Below the pieces are notes generated by a model, which saw only the letters and a list, made by a program, of their open reading frames with translations, was not told the origin of the DNA and made no database searches. Below are positions 25,627 through 37,100 of a stretch of 64,000 nucleotides of DNA, piece by piece. This stretch comes from Purshia tridentata (lineage: Eukaryota > Streptophyta > Magnoliopsida > Rosales > Rosaceae): positions 95,547 to 159,546 of the forward strand of contig QANT01007799.1 of NCBI GenBank assembly GCA_003254885.1, written 5' to 3'. Numbering within the stretch: position 1 is the first letter of the stretch; each line of letters begins with the position of its first letter. The translations under genes were made by a program, and so were the position numbers.

Positions 25627-27513
25627 NTTTTTTGACCAAAGCTTGATAGATAGCTTTAATATGTCATATTATCCGAATGCTAATTTGAATTATGGACCAC
25701 ACATGCAAACAAACATCAAATTAGTGATATGGCCTGAGAATAATGTTCAGTAAAAAAACATTACCATTATATAAGGTGTGTGTCTTAGGATTCCAATTTG
25801 AATGACTGCATAAACGAATACTCCTTTTAGCCCATACCCTAGTGGCCTGGGCCAAAATGGAATCATACAGTGTGTAATCTTCATCACAAAATTCTTGTTG
25901 TTTGTTCTAAAATTCATTTCAAGGTACAACATGTCAATATGCAATTTAATCAACTCAATACTACAGCCTAGCTAGTATATATGATGATTCATTGTCTAAA
26001 AAATCTTGTGCAGGCCAGAGTTTGAATGGAAGTCTACTGAGCCCATACCTAGACTCTTTGTCAGGTTCCAAGTTCTCAAATGGGGCAAACTTTGCGGTCG
26101 TTGGGTCCTCTACCCTCCCTAAACGTATACCCTTTTCTTTAAACATTCAGGTCATGCAGTTCACTCATTTCAAGGCCACTGCAGGTCTATATCTCTTCTT
26201 TTATCACATTACATTTATATTTGGAATTTGACTTTCCTTGCTGCTTTGATTGGATATTGAAGATATTAATTACTTGATATGGTGTTATAACATTGCTCAA
26301 ATTCATAGCAAGATTCTGCTGCTTTTTCATAATATGACTGTGTTCACATACTTTATGGCTTCTGTGCACCAGCTAATTACACTGCTAAACATGTTTTTAG
26401 GTTCAAAACATTTGATTACTGATGAAGGTTTTCGGAAAGCACTTTACATGATCGATATCGGACAAAATGACCTTGCTGATTCATTTGCTAGAAACCTTTC
26501 ATTTGTGCAAGTAACAAAGAGAATTCCATCAATTACTACAGAAATCAAGAACGCTGTTAAGGTGAGTCTGGTGTCTGTACAACGATTATACAAAAGGCAG
26601 GCTGTTTAGAAAATTGCAGAAATCTTTAGCAAGTTTGTTCTGTTAGCACCTAATTATGACATTTAAGTGACCATATCAGTACTAAAATTTCTACTACATC
26701 TATCAATTGTAGACTTTGTATGACGAAGGTGGCAGGAATTTTTGGATACACAACACTGGGCCATTGGGTTGCCTTCCTCAAAAACTTTCATCAGTTCAGA
26801 AGAAGGATTTTGATTCGCATGGATGTGTTTCAAATTACAATTTGGCTGCAAGATTGTTCAACGAAGCACTGCGATATTTATGCACAGAGATGAGATCAGA
26901 ATTGAAGGATGCTGTTATAGTTTATGTCGATATCTATGCCATCAAGTATGATCTCATTGCCAACCCCACCAAATATGGTAAGCCTATCATTTCAGTTCAG
27001 GGTTTCTTGCTATCAAATAAGATCTTCTATATATTGATTTTTGAGGTTGTTTATATGACAAACTAATCATAAACAACCACAAATCAACAAAATGAAAATC
27101 AAAAGTTAAAACCAAAAGCAAAAATCTGAAAATGTGTTCCAAAATTTCAGAATATTGGAAAGATAATTAAATGAAAGTTCACAATGACACAGTTTAAGAC
27201 ATAAAGCACAAGATCAGCACTAAAACAATTAGCTCAGAATTGGTATACCACTTATTTGACGAATGATTTTTACCATTTAGGTTTTTCAAGGCCTTTAATG
27301 GCATGCTGTGGCAATGGAGGTCCTCCATACAACTACAATGCCAGGGTGACATGTGGTCATCCTGGGTCTCAAGTTTGTGAAGAAGGATCCAGATACATAA
27401 GCTGGGATGGAATTCATCACACTGAAGCTGCTAACACCATCATAGCCTCGAAAATACATTCCATGGCTTATACTACACCACGCATTCCATTTAATTTCTT
27501 TTGTCGCCGTTAG
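24967..27513 (+). CDS. GDSL esterase/lipase
   Basis: Secreted SGNH hydrolase. Five exons (24967-25222, 26014-26184, 26401-26561, 26713-26977, 27281-27513) join in phase to 361 residues. An in-frame ATG at 24952 would add five residues; I prefer 24967, directly before the signal peptide. Block I is FNFGDSNSDTGG with Ser44 as nucleophile, the oxyanion Gly is in NFAVVGSS, block III is IDIGQND and block V is WDGIHH with the catalytic Asp and His. The acceptor histidine and all four blocks are intact. It belongs to the subgroup of At1g09390/At1g56670 and apoplastic alpha-fucosidase-like proteins, so a wall-glycan or pectin ester is a likely substrate. Intron 1 contains a poly-T insertion with an N (25583-25656). 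Confidence 0.94.
25583..25656. mobile_element. Poly-T micro-insertion with 15-bp direct repeats
   Basis: CTTGATAGATAGCTT stands at 25583-25597 and again at 25642-25656. Between them are about 35 T with one N, then GACCAAAG. On the minus strand this reads CTTTGGTC followed by oligo-A. The T-run length is uncertain because of the N at 25627. It lies in intron 1 of the GDSL gene. Confidence 0.65.
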
Positions 27514-28230
27514 TAGTCAGTTGTACATTGAAATCAGTAGTGCAGAAATGGTGAGGGGAGTGGGAAAAAGAGTTATAAGTGAATCGATTCAAACTCATTC
27601 AATGTAAGAGCATGGTGACATTTTCAAAAGAAAATTTCGATTACTTAAATTGAGCTGCAAACATGCCAGGTTGAAGCTCCCATGGTTTCAAAACATATAT
27701 GACGTTTGAGGCTGCCAAATTTGACCCAAGTTAGTTATAGCTCTGCCGAAAAAAAGTGACATGTGGTGCAGATCTAGCGTGCCACATCAGCATTTAATGG
27801 CCCAATTAACTGAGATAATTAAAATTGGGGTACTAACTTGTAAATTTATGTAAAATTGAGGTACTGACTTGTAAGTTGTAGTTTAATTTTTACAAAATTA
27901 GAGGGGTGTCTGAGCCAAAGCTTGACGATGTTGCGGTAAAAATGGCATCATCTTAAACCCTCTTCTTTCCCGCGTGCTCCACTTCCCTCCTTACTAGGAT
28001 ACAGATATCCCTGTTCATAATAGCTTAAACCCAGCCGAGTTGCACTATTCTCTACTAAAGATTCATGTCTGCCACTCTCTAGTTCCAATATACCAGCAAA
28101 AATTTTATTTTGTAGTTTTGGTATATTTTTCAGTCATATTTGATTGAATGGCCATCCAAGAAAAACTGCCATGTTACTTTAATAAATTCTGAATAATTGG
28201 TATTTTGTTATTACAATTTTGAGCTTATCA
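27514..28230. other. Intergenic region, possible element relic
   Basis: GDSL 3' UTR followed by the PPR 5' flank. At about 27828-27878 two near-identical segments of the type GGTACT(A/G)ACTTGTAA follow each other, which may be part of a decayed repeat. Nothing codes. Confidence 0.4.
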
Positions 28231-30342
28231 ATGCTTGTTAAGTTTATCCTATGTCGGAGTTACTGCACTAGTATCGCAATTTCCCCTAATTCTCAGATTG
28301 CCCGGTATGCCCGGCTCCGACAAATTGAGAAAGCCCGAAGGGTGTTTGATCAAATGCCTGATAAAAATCTTGTGTCTTGGAACTCAATGGTTGCAGGGTA
28401 CTTCCAAAATAATCAACCTGGAGAAGCCCAGAAACTGTTTGACAGAATGCAGAATAGGAACACGGTTTCTTGGAACGGTTTGATATCTGGGTATGTTAAG
28501 AATGGGATGGTTAGTGAGGCCAGGAAAGTGTTTGATTCGATGCCCAAAAGGAATGTTGTTTCGTGGACTGCAATGGTTAGAGGGTATGTGCAAGCGGGTA
28601 TTGTTTCGGAGGCTGAATTCCTCTTTTGGAAAATGCCTGAAAAGAATGTTGTTTCGTGGACGGTGATGTTGGGTGGCCTAATTCAAGAGGGTCGGGTTGA
28701 TGAGGCTCGTAGACTTTATGATATGATGCCTGAGAAGGATGTGGTGGCAAGGACTAATATGATTGGTGGATATTCTCAAGTAGGCCGTTTGGCCGAAGCA
28801 CGAGAGATTTTTGATGAGATGCCACGCAAGAATGTTGTTTCCTGGACTAGGATGATATCTGGGTATGTGCATAACCAACGGGTGGATGTTGCTAGAAAAC
28901 TGTTTGAAGTGATGCCAGAGAAAAATGAGGTGTCATGGACGGCAATGCTATTGGGTTATACTCAGTGTGGACGGATCAAAGAGGCTTCAGAGCTTTTTGA
29001 TGCAATGCCAGTTAAGTCAGTTATTGCTTGTAACGCAATGATACTTGGGTATGGCCAAAATGGGGAAGTAGCTAAAGCAAGGCAGGTTTTTGATAAGATG
29101 AGAGAGAATGATGATGGGACATGGAGTGCGATGATTAAAGTTTATGAACGAAAAGGTTTAGAGTTGGAAGCACTGGCTTTGTTTGCTTTGATGCAAAGAG
29201 AAGGTGTTAGGCCGAATTTCCCTTCTTTGATAAGTGTTCTGTCTGTTTGTGCCAGCTTGGCAAGTCTTGATCATGGTAGACAGATTCATGCCCAGTTAGT
29301 GAGAAGCCGTTTTGATCTTGATTTATATGTTGCCTCAGTTTTGGTCACAATGTATGTTAAATGTGGCAACCTTGTGAAGGCAAAACAGGTTTTCGACAGA
29401 TTTGCTGTGAAGGATGTTGTTATGTGGAACTCAATTATCACTGGTTATGCCCAACATGGTTTAGGAGAGGAAGCTTTACAAGTTTTTCAAGAGATGTTCT
29501 CTTTGGGCATAGCACCTGACGATGTCACCTTTATTGGAGTTCTTTCAGCGTGTAGCTATACCGGGAAGGTAGAAGAAGGTCTTGAGATTTTTGAGACAAT
29601 GAATTCAAAGTATCAGGTAGAGCCAAGAACTGAACATTATGCTTGCATGGTTGATCTGCTTGGTCGAGCAGGCCAGGTAAAGGAGGCAATGGATTTAATT
29701 AACAAAATGCCAGTGGAAGCAGATGCCATTGTTTGGGGTGCCTTATTAGGTGCATGCAGAACACATATGAAGTTGGACTTGGCGGAAGTTGCTGCCAAAA
29801 AACTTGTACAGCTTGAGCCTGAAAATGCAGGGCCTTACGTCTTGCTATCAAATATTTATGCATCCAAGGGTAGATGGCAAGATGTTGCAGAGCTGAGGAA
29901 AAGCATGAGAGCCAAAAGCGTTAGCAAGTCACCTGGCTGTAGCTGGATTGAGGTGGAGAAAAAAGTACATATGTTTACCGGGGGAGAGAGCATGGGACAC
30001 CCAGAGCATGCGTTGATCATGAGAGAGTTAGAGAGACTGGGTGTATTGTTAAGAGAAGCTGGGTACTGCCCTGACAGCAGCTTTGTACTCCATGACGTGG
30101 ATGAAGAAGAGAAGGTGCACAGCTTGGGTTATCACAGTGAGAAACTGGCCGTAGCATATGGGCTCCTGAAGGTAGCACAAGGGATGCCCATTCGGGTGAT
30201 GAAGAATCTTCGAGTTTGTGGGGATTGTCATTCTGCAATTAAATTAATAGCCAAAGTTACAGGGAGAGAGATCATCTTGAGGGATGCTAACAGATTTCAT
30301 CATTTTAAGGATGGCTTGTGTTCTTGCAGAGACTTTTGGTGA
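28231..30342 (+). CDS. DYW-type pentatricopeptide repeat protein, probably mitochondrial
   Basis: PLS-class PPR RNA-editing factor of 703 residues in one exon, matching Arabidopsis At1g56690/At1g09410 in length and order of motifs. The N-terminus has few acidic residues and fits an organelle presequence. PPR motifs begin near residue 25 and repeat as MP(E)KNVVSWTAMI-like units to about 500, then E motifs (GCSWIEVEKKVHMF). The DYW deaminase domain carries HSEK, CGDCH and CSCRDFW. HSEKLA supplies the zinc His and catalytic Glu, and CGDCH the two zinc cysteines, so the deaminase centre is intact. The protein ends in DFW instead of DYW. The ATG at 28231 is the first in frame; the frame stays open a few codons upstream without another ATG. 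Confidence 0.96.
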   Translation: MLVKFILCRSYCTSIAISPNSQIARYARLRQIEKARRVFDQMPDKNLVSWNSMVAGYFQNNQPGEAQKLFDRMQNRNTVSWNGLISGYVKNGMVSEARKVFDSMPKRNVVSWTAMVRGYVQAGIVSEAEFLFWKMPEKNVVSWTVMLGGLIQEGRVDEARRLYDMMPEKDVVARTNMIGGYSQVGRLAEAREIFDEMPRKNVVSWTRMISGYVHNQRVDVARKLFEVMPEKNEVSWTAMLLGYTQCGRIKEASELFDAMPVKSVIACNAMILGYGQNGEVAKARQVFDKMRENDDGTWSAMIKVYERKGLELEALALFALMQREGVRPNFPSLISVLSVCASLASLDHGRQIHAQLVRSRFDLDLYVASVLVTMYVKCGNLVKAKQVFDRFAVKDVVMWNSIITGYAQHGLGEEALQVFQEMFSLGIAPDDVTFIGVLSACSYTGKVEEGLEIFETMNSKYQVEPRTEHYACMVDLLGRAGQVKEAMDLINKMPVEADAIVWGALLGACRTHMKLDLAEVAAKKLVQLEPENAGPYVLLSNIYASKGRWQDVAELRKSMRAKSVSKSPGCSWIEVEKKVHMFTGGESMGHPEHALIMRELERLGVLLREAGYCPDSSFVLHDVDEEEKVHSLGYHSEKLAVAYGLLKVAQGMPIRVMKNLRVCGDCHSAIKLIAKVTGREIILRDANRFHHFKDGLCSCRDFW

Positions 30343-32430
30343 TTGGAAAACCTTGTGCCGATTGATAGATCCTAGGACAGGTTTGGCTAACAAAATTTGA
30401 CAAAGCCAATGATACTTCAAATGATGATACTATATATTGCACCATGAAGAAAACTTGGTAAAATTGTGTTGGGAGTTGGAACATGGTTATCAAATCAACC
30501 AAGGAGTTTGAGGTTCTCACATGGTCTATCCTCATGTAATGAAAGAAGTTTGGAGGCACAACTAGTTCGATGCTCCTGGAGGGCCACATTTTTATAGCAT
30601 TGTCCTACTATTTGTACAATTGGTAACTTATATGCCCAGAAAGGCAGAAAGTCTAGAAATTGAGCTTCTAAACTTCAAGTTTTAGGCCTTTCCATGATCA
30701 GTCTGATTTTGAAACGGGTTTGAAGCACTTTTAAGAGTATGAACATGTGAGAAAGGCTCTGCATAATTGCTTATAGAGGGGAGGCATTTGTTCATCTGCT
30801 GCATTTGTCAACTGAATTCTTCAGTAACAACGTGTACTAGCAAATTTGCTGATGATTAGATATGTTATTTTGTCCAACCTGAGTACTTAACATTTATTGT
30901 GTTACTTTTTTCATTTGTTAAGCTGCTAATATAGTGTACCACATTCGCAGTTAATACTATGGTTCATGGCTGGAATAACATGACATGATACATAACTAAG
31001 TTGAGCCGAGGTGGTTGGAATATGAAGCTTTTGCTGCGTTGAGGTTTATTCAAGAAAATGTCATCTTATAAATAAATTTTATTTTTCCCTCCATTTCCTA
31101 ACTTACTAAGACTTTTTATTCAATTTGTTATAATCAAACCTCTAGTTTCTTTAATATAGGCCCAGCTATCAACTACCAACTACCAACTTAGTGAGTGTAT
31201 CTGTGCATACACACACTTTTATATGGATGGTCGAGTTAGTCTTAGAGATGTCCCACTGATTAATGGATTGGGTGTTGGTATGAAGAAAATTAAACTAGTA
31301 AAATATTTGAATGGTGGATATGCATAATTTATGTGTAATCCTCTTCTGGAATTTCCAACTAGAGAATCTTTTATAATTACTTGCTACACTGGTTGTTGCC
31401 GACATAATATAGTGTTCAAGTGCATCTGGCACTACATCCTGGTGCCTACTAGTTTATTATTCTAAACCACTTAGATATTAAAGAAAACAAAACTCGTGTC
31501 AAAATTTATGTAAAGCAGTGAGAAATTGTTTGTATTTGTGATGTTGTTTATGTTACAATGATATTTACTTGTGTGGTCTTTTTAACGTTCTCAGTTGGTC
31601 AAACTCATGAGGTAGTCAAAATAAAATAACTGAAATTTCTCTTTGGTTGTAGTATTGGCTCAAAATGAACCCTTTGTTGATGTTTGGGGAGACAACCTTG
31701 GTGACAGTTAAATGGTCCATACGGACCATACTCTCTTACTAGTTAACCTATGTTGTGATTCTGTGAAGGGCGACTTTAATTGAACCTAAGATGCCATAGC
31801 CTTTAGGATACTTTTTTTTTTTTTTTCCAATTTTTTCTTTTTTCTAATGTGTCTTACATGGACTCAAAACATTATACGTCCCATCTTATGTGAGTGCTTT
31901 AAAAAAGGAGTTGGGTTCTAAATTATTTCCTTTCTCTACAGTGAGAATTATATCAAATATCTATTATCTAAGTGGGGCTTATCGTAGGTTATGATGGCTT
32001 TAAATGTGTGGTCCAGTGCTGCTGTTTTGATGTGAATCAGCTAAATTCCTTCATTTTCAGATTTTGCAGTACATAATATAGTTGGTGGTTTGCTGATATC
32101 ATGCTATTACATCACTCATCAATCTCTTTGCTTCAGCATTTGTTTGCTAGTTGTGGTGGTTACTCCTAAATTCCTAACAGTTATTATTACCCCGAGAAGA
32201 TATTTCTAGTAAAAGAATTGGATCCTCTCCCAAGTTGCTATATGTAATTTCACATTGGATTAGCATGGCACACGGAAACAATTTACAAAGCTTAGTGCTG
32301 CTTAATTTCTTAATGCATTAAATTTTATAACATAGTCAACCTGGAACAGGAAGGAAACTGCATTATTAGACCGTTTGACTGCCTCCAAGTTTCAACATAT
32401 ATGCAATATCCACTTGTACTTGCACAGTTC
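30343..32430. other. Intergenic region between PPR and NIMIN3 genes
   Basis: About 2.1 kb with no convincing coding region. It contains the PPR 3' UTR, an oligo-T tract at about 31810-31825 and AT-rich spacer. No repeats with clear ends are seen. Confidence 0.5.
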
Positions 32431-32778
32431 CTACAAAGAAAGGTTCAGGTCTAAACCATTATCTCCTTCATCTTCTTTCTTATTATCTTCTTCTTCTTGC
32501 TGTGTTTTGGAGGGACCTGCAGCTCCGTGACCAGCACTCTTATCATCCTCAAGGAAGTCTTCTGGTTGGAATGCCGGGTTCCAAGCTCGGGTAGCCTTCT
32601 CTGCTTCTTCTTCCATCTTCTTCTCATCTTTTTTCTCTTTTGACCCAATTTTTGAGCTGCCTCTAAGAAGATCACGCACCTCCTTTGTACTTCTAATCAA
32701 AGCAAAGAATTTCTCGATCTTTTTCTCTTCATCTTCTTCTTCATCTTCCACCTTCCTTTTCTTTCTATCTCCTTCCAT
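32431..32778 (-). CDS. NIMIN3: NPR1-interacting protein, NIMIN3 type
   Basis: Small nuclear regulator that binds NPR1 and damps salicylate-dependent defence gene activation. It has one exon and 115 residues. It starts with a basic/acidic stretch (MEGDRKKRKVEDEEEDEEKK, a possible nuclear signal), followed by EKFFALIRSTKEVRDLL, a lysine-rich middle and WNPAFQPEDF, which contains the EDF motif shared by NIMIN1 and NIMIN3. The very C-terminus is LDLNLSL, an EAR (LxLxL) motif that recruits TOPLESS-type corepressors. The position between the PPR gene and G6PD4 is that of NIMIN3 (At1g09415) in Arabidopsis. An inverted TGACG pair lies about 490 bases upstream. Confidence 0.88.
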   Translation of the reverse strand: MEGDRKKRKVEDEEEDEEKKIEKFFALIRSTKEVRDLLRGSSKIGSKEKKDEKKMEEEAEKATRAWNPAFQPEDFLEDDKSAGHGAAGPSKTQQEEEDNKKEDEGDNGLDLNLSL

Positions 32779-33263
32779 TTTGTTATCTTCTTACTTTTGT
32801 GTCTACGTGAGGGAGAAAGTGAAAGACAGAGACAGAGAGGAGAAGAGATGGGTTGTAATTGTTTGTTTAAGACTACATATGATATGGTCTTTTTCTATTG
32901 TGTAGTGCCTATTACTTAATGTGTGTGTTTAGTGAGTGAGGGAGAGAAGCAATCGACTTCAGTTTGTTTTCTGCACTGCTTATTTATCAACGCTTGTCAG
33001 TTTGTGTGCGTCGGAGAGAGAGAAAAAGATTGAATTGATATTTTGATAATGAATTCATGGACTAAAACCGTGTTACTTAACTCATAATAGAGAGTCTTGC
33101 GGTGTAATTTTATTAAGAAAGTCACTGATTGACATTCACATTGACAAGAATGCCCATTTGAATCTCTACATATTTGACTTGAACAGATTCAAATCTCGTG
33201 AGCAAGCAGTGGGTATGTAGGTCAATTAACGTTATTGGGTGGGTAGCCAGATCGAATAACTGT

Positions 33264-33285
33264 TTACGTCACTCCCATGACGTAA
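33264..33285. promoter_or_regulatory. Palindromic TGACG pair (as-1-like, TGA-factor site)
   Basis: TTACGTCA (33264-33271), a 6-base spacer and TGACGTAA (33278-33285) form a perfect 8+8 inverted repeat. Each arm has the TGACG core bound by TGA bZIP factors, which recruit NPR1. The centres are 14 bases apart and the site lies about 490 bases upstream of the NIMIN3 start codon, which is transcribed away from it. Confidence 0.6.
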
Positions 33286-33299
33286 TGGTTCCACCAACT

Positions 33300-34105
33300 A
33301 TATATGTCATGTGATATTAATCATATTATGGCATCCTTCTGGTGGCTTTGATTCCTTGATATTTTGGCTCAGAATCTAGTTTTTCTATTTGTTTGGTTAT
33401 TTTTGACTTTTTGGTTGTATTTTTATTTTGGGTATCCTTCAATAAATACCATCACCTTGGCTGAGTAAAACTATTTGACCAGGAATCTCTCGTCCATGTT
33501 GTCGATCGCATATATATCTTATAGAATTACAATATATCTATATATGCAAGAATCTCACATCTACGAGAAAAGTATGTGATGAGTAAATAAATGGTCTACC
33601 TAGCAACACTCTGTTTGTACTACAAGATTCTTGAACTAAAATTATTGAGTTCAAGTCAAGAGTCAACCCAATTCAATGATGAGCCCAATTGCGGATTAAT
33701 TATAAGGAACCTCAATTCACATACAATAATATTAGGGATCCTAAATTTATATTCCCAATTTGGATCTCAAATACACATCATTTGATATCCAAATGTGAAA
33801 TCCCTAGCACTACTCCTTGGTTAGTCTAGGATTTCATGGCAATCTGAAGCAGCTCAGAAGATCTGCATTATACCAGTGTGTGACATTGGGAACAAAGGAA
33901 ATTTACACTGGTGCGTACATGGGTTACATATTCAATTTAATGGCTTCTAGATTCAAGGAAAGGAACACAACAACATGAAAATGTTGATGACTCCTATATT
34001 ACATGACATGTAAAGAAAGAGCCAACAAAGTGGTGAAATACCTAACACATTTAATATATGTCACTAGTTTGGTTGTTCAAGAAAATAACTTGACAGAATG
34101 CTTGG
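33300..34105. other. Intergenic region between NIMIN3 and G6PD4
   Basis: The distal NIMIN3 promoter and the G6PD4 3' UTR. It is AT-rich with no recognisable coding region or element. Confidence 0.5.
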
Positions 34106-37100
34106 CTAGTCCTCTGCCCACCGAACCCCGTGCTTTGCCCACAGATAGTATGCTCCAACCGGACCTCTACCCCCAAACTCGTACAGCTCTGGCGCGATAT
34201 TTTTCTTGTCGATCTCATGTAGTACTGGAGTTAGAATGTTCCAAGCAGCTGCGAGCTCATCACTTCTTAAAAAGAGATGGTTGTCTCCATCAATGACATC
34301 CAGAAGAAGATGCTCATATGAATCAGGCACCTCAACATTATACCTGCCGTATTAAGACCAAAAACACCTTTAGGTCATACTACAACAAGTACATTGACAT
34401 CACTGTGTAGATAGCAATTTTAAACCTTGCAATACTAGAGTAATTACTTATCCTTATATAGCAAGTTCAGTTCCGGAGAATCCAACTGCAACCCCAATCC
34501 TGGAATCTTATTGTTAACTCTGAGTAGGATGGCTTCATCCGGTGTATCACGCAGAATCAGCTCATTAGTAGCGTGATTGATATTATGCCCTACACGCTCA
34601 CGATAAAGGTTTCCTGGGACATGATCGAACTGTATGCGTATCTCCACCCTGCAGTGTACTTGGGTAAGTAGACTCTAAATTATTAAGCTAGAACTAGTTT
34701 AGACCAATTTTTTCCCAGCACTAATCATTTTAATGTAAAAGATGCATGAACACTAAGATGATCAGTGCTGTAAAAGATGCAGTCTTGTCCAATAGATCTA
34801 ACCTGTGTTGGATGAGTCCCATGCCAGCTTTGATCAAGAAAGGCACACCATCCCACCTTGCATTGTCAATGTACAATGCAGCAGAAAAGTATGTGGGGGT
34901 CAGGCTGTTCATATATACATCAACCTTATCTCCAGTACTTGCTTTATACTGGCCAAGAATAACATCACTAGGCTCCAATTTCCGAACTGATCTCAGAAGC
35001 TTGGCCTAAAAAGAAGCTTTTCATCAGAAAACTGTACGGATAACAAAAAGAAGTATAACATGCAAGCATACCTTTTCATTTCGTATATCTTCCCCATCTA
35101 GACTTATTGGTGGCTCCATGGCAAGCAATGCTATGGTTTGAAGTATATGACTGTGTACTATGTCGCGAATGATCCCATAACCATCAAAGTACCTGCATAA
35201 AAGGACAATAACATAAATTATCATGGTGATTCTTTTAGTTTTTACAAATATTTACTCGAAAAACAATGATAAGCCACCAGTCTTACTTTCCAGCTTGGAC
35301 ACCCAAGTCTTCTGATAAAATGACCTGGAACATAATTTAATGTTTTACATAAAAATACATATAAAGGATACATAAGATTCATTAAATGAAAAAGATATAT
35401 TAACATACGTTACCTGTACATTGCGTATATATGTACGACTCCACAGTGGCTCAAAAACTAGATTAGCAAACCTTAAAACCGTGAGATTTTCTATAAGGTT
35501 CCTTCCTAAAAGATGATCAATCCTGAAATAATAGACTGTATGTTATATGAGAATGGACAACTTAAATCTTCTGTTTGATATGTGTTGAAAGTATAAACAG
35601 AATGCCAGAGACCTGTATATTTGTTTCTCCTCAAACTTAGAGAGAAGAGACTGAGTCAGCCGATGAGATGATAATGCATCAAAGCCAAAAGGTTTCTCGA
35701 CAATTACACGATTCCAGCCCTTCAGGGTTTGGGCATTATCCGCCACAGAACTTGCAATGTTTATAAGTGCTTCTTGTGGCACAGAGAGGTAAAATATCCT
35801 ATTAGCTTCAGATTTTCCCTGAGGTAGGTTAGCTGTTACAGAATCAATTATCAAAAGCGTCCAGCTAGTTACATTGGAAAGTCCAATAAGACTATAAGAA
35901 CCACTTAAAACAAGAAATATATTCTTAATATCTGTGCATTAATTTTACCTCAAACTGCTTCATCAGCACATGGAGTTTTGACATCCCTTCTCTGTTGTCA
36001 GAGCCTCCATTAATGTAGTGTGTTCTACTAAGGAAAACATCCATTTTGTCTCCACAGTTTTCTCTGAGTAGTATTTTTTATGTCCAATGGTCAACTTAAA
36101 ATTCAGACATCTTTACTACATGAAAAAACTTAAGGCCCTTTGAAAACAGATGCAATTAAATATATGAAAAAAATATGAAACTAAAAGACATGACATGGAA
36201 TTAGGGCACAAGAAGCATACTGATGCTCGACACGGCAAGTCAAAGTTGAAGCAATCATGGATCTCAGATCTTCATCTGTCATATTCTTTCTTGAATAACC
36301 AAAGATACTTACATCCTGCAGTCAAAAATTAAAACAATGAGAAAGAAACACATTTTTACTTAAATGAAATGTAGAACAACTTTATATAACTTGATTCCTA
36401 GCCAAATAGGTTCATGATTGTATTTTTTTATGTTAACCAGTTTTACTTTTAGCTAAGAACATGTTAAAAAACCCAGCTGGACAAAGATATAAGTCATCCT
36501 ACCTCAGGAAGAAAGCCACTGTAATACAGAGCAAAAAGTGCTGGAAAAATCTTTCCCCTCGCCAGCTCACCAGTTGCTCCTATGACTGCAATGCAGAGTG
36601 AGGGTCCTGCACCACACTCAATGGGACACTTGGAGGAATGTGTTTGTGGTATAGAAGGAGATTCCACAGAAGTAGTCGACACTTCTACAGAAACATGTGG
36701 TTGGAAACTTGACAGAGAGCTTTCTTCACGTTGTGAAGTTATTTTTGTAGTTTCATCATTTGAATCTGCAGATACACCATCTAGAAACTATAAAGATTTT
36801 TTACCATGAAAAGAAGAGCAGTAATTGAAAAACACCAAGTCTTTTATGAACAGAATTGATAATGGACAGTTATTACAAACCATCGACCAATTTTATAGTT
36901 TATGTACCATATACCTTGTTGTGATAAAGTCGAATTAGAATAACCTGTTAAATGATCTTTGACTTGATTTTTAATACTCTTATACTCATTTTTAGGTCCA
37001 AGTTTTCTCTTATGCTGTTGATGGTTTAGGTTCTCAAGTATCCATTGTTTTAAGCCACAAAATCTTCGGCAGAAATGGACAGGTCCTCCATGGAGCACAA

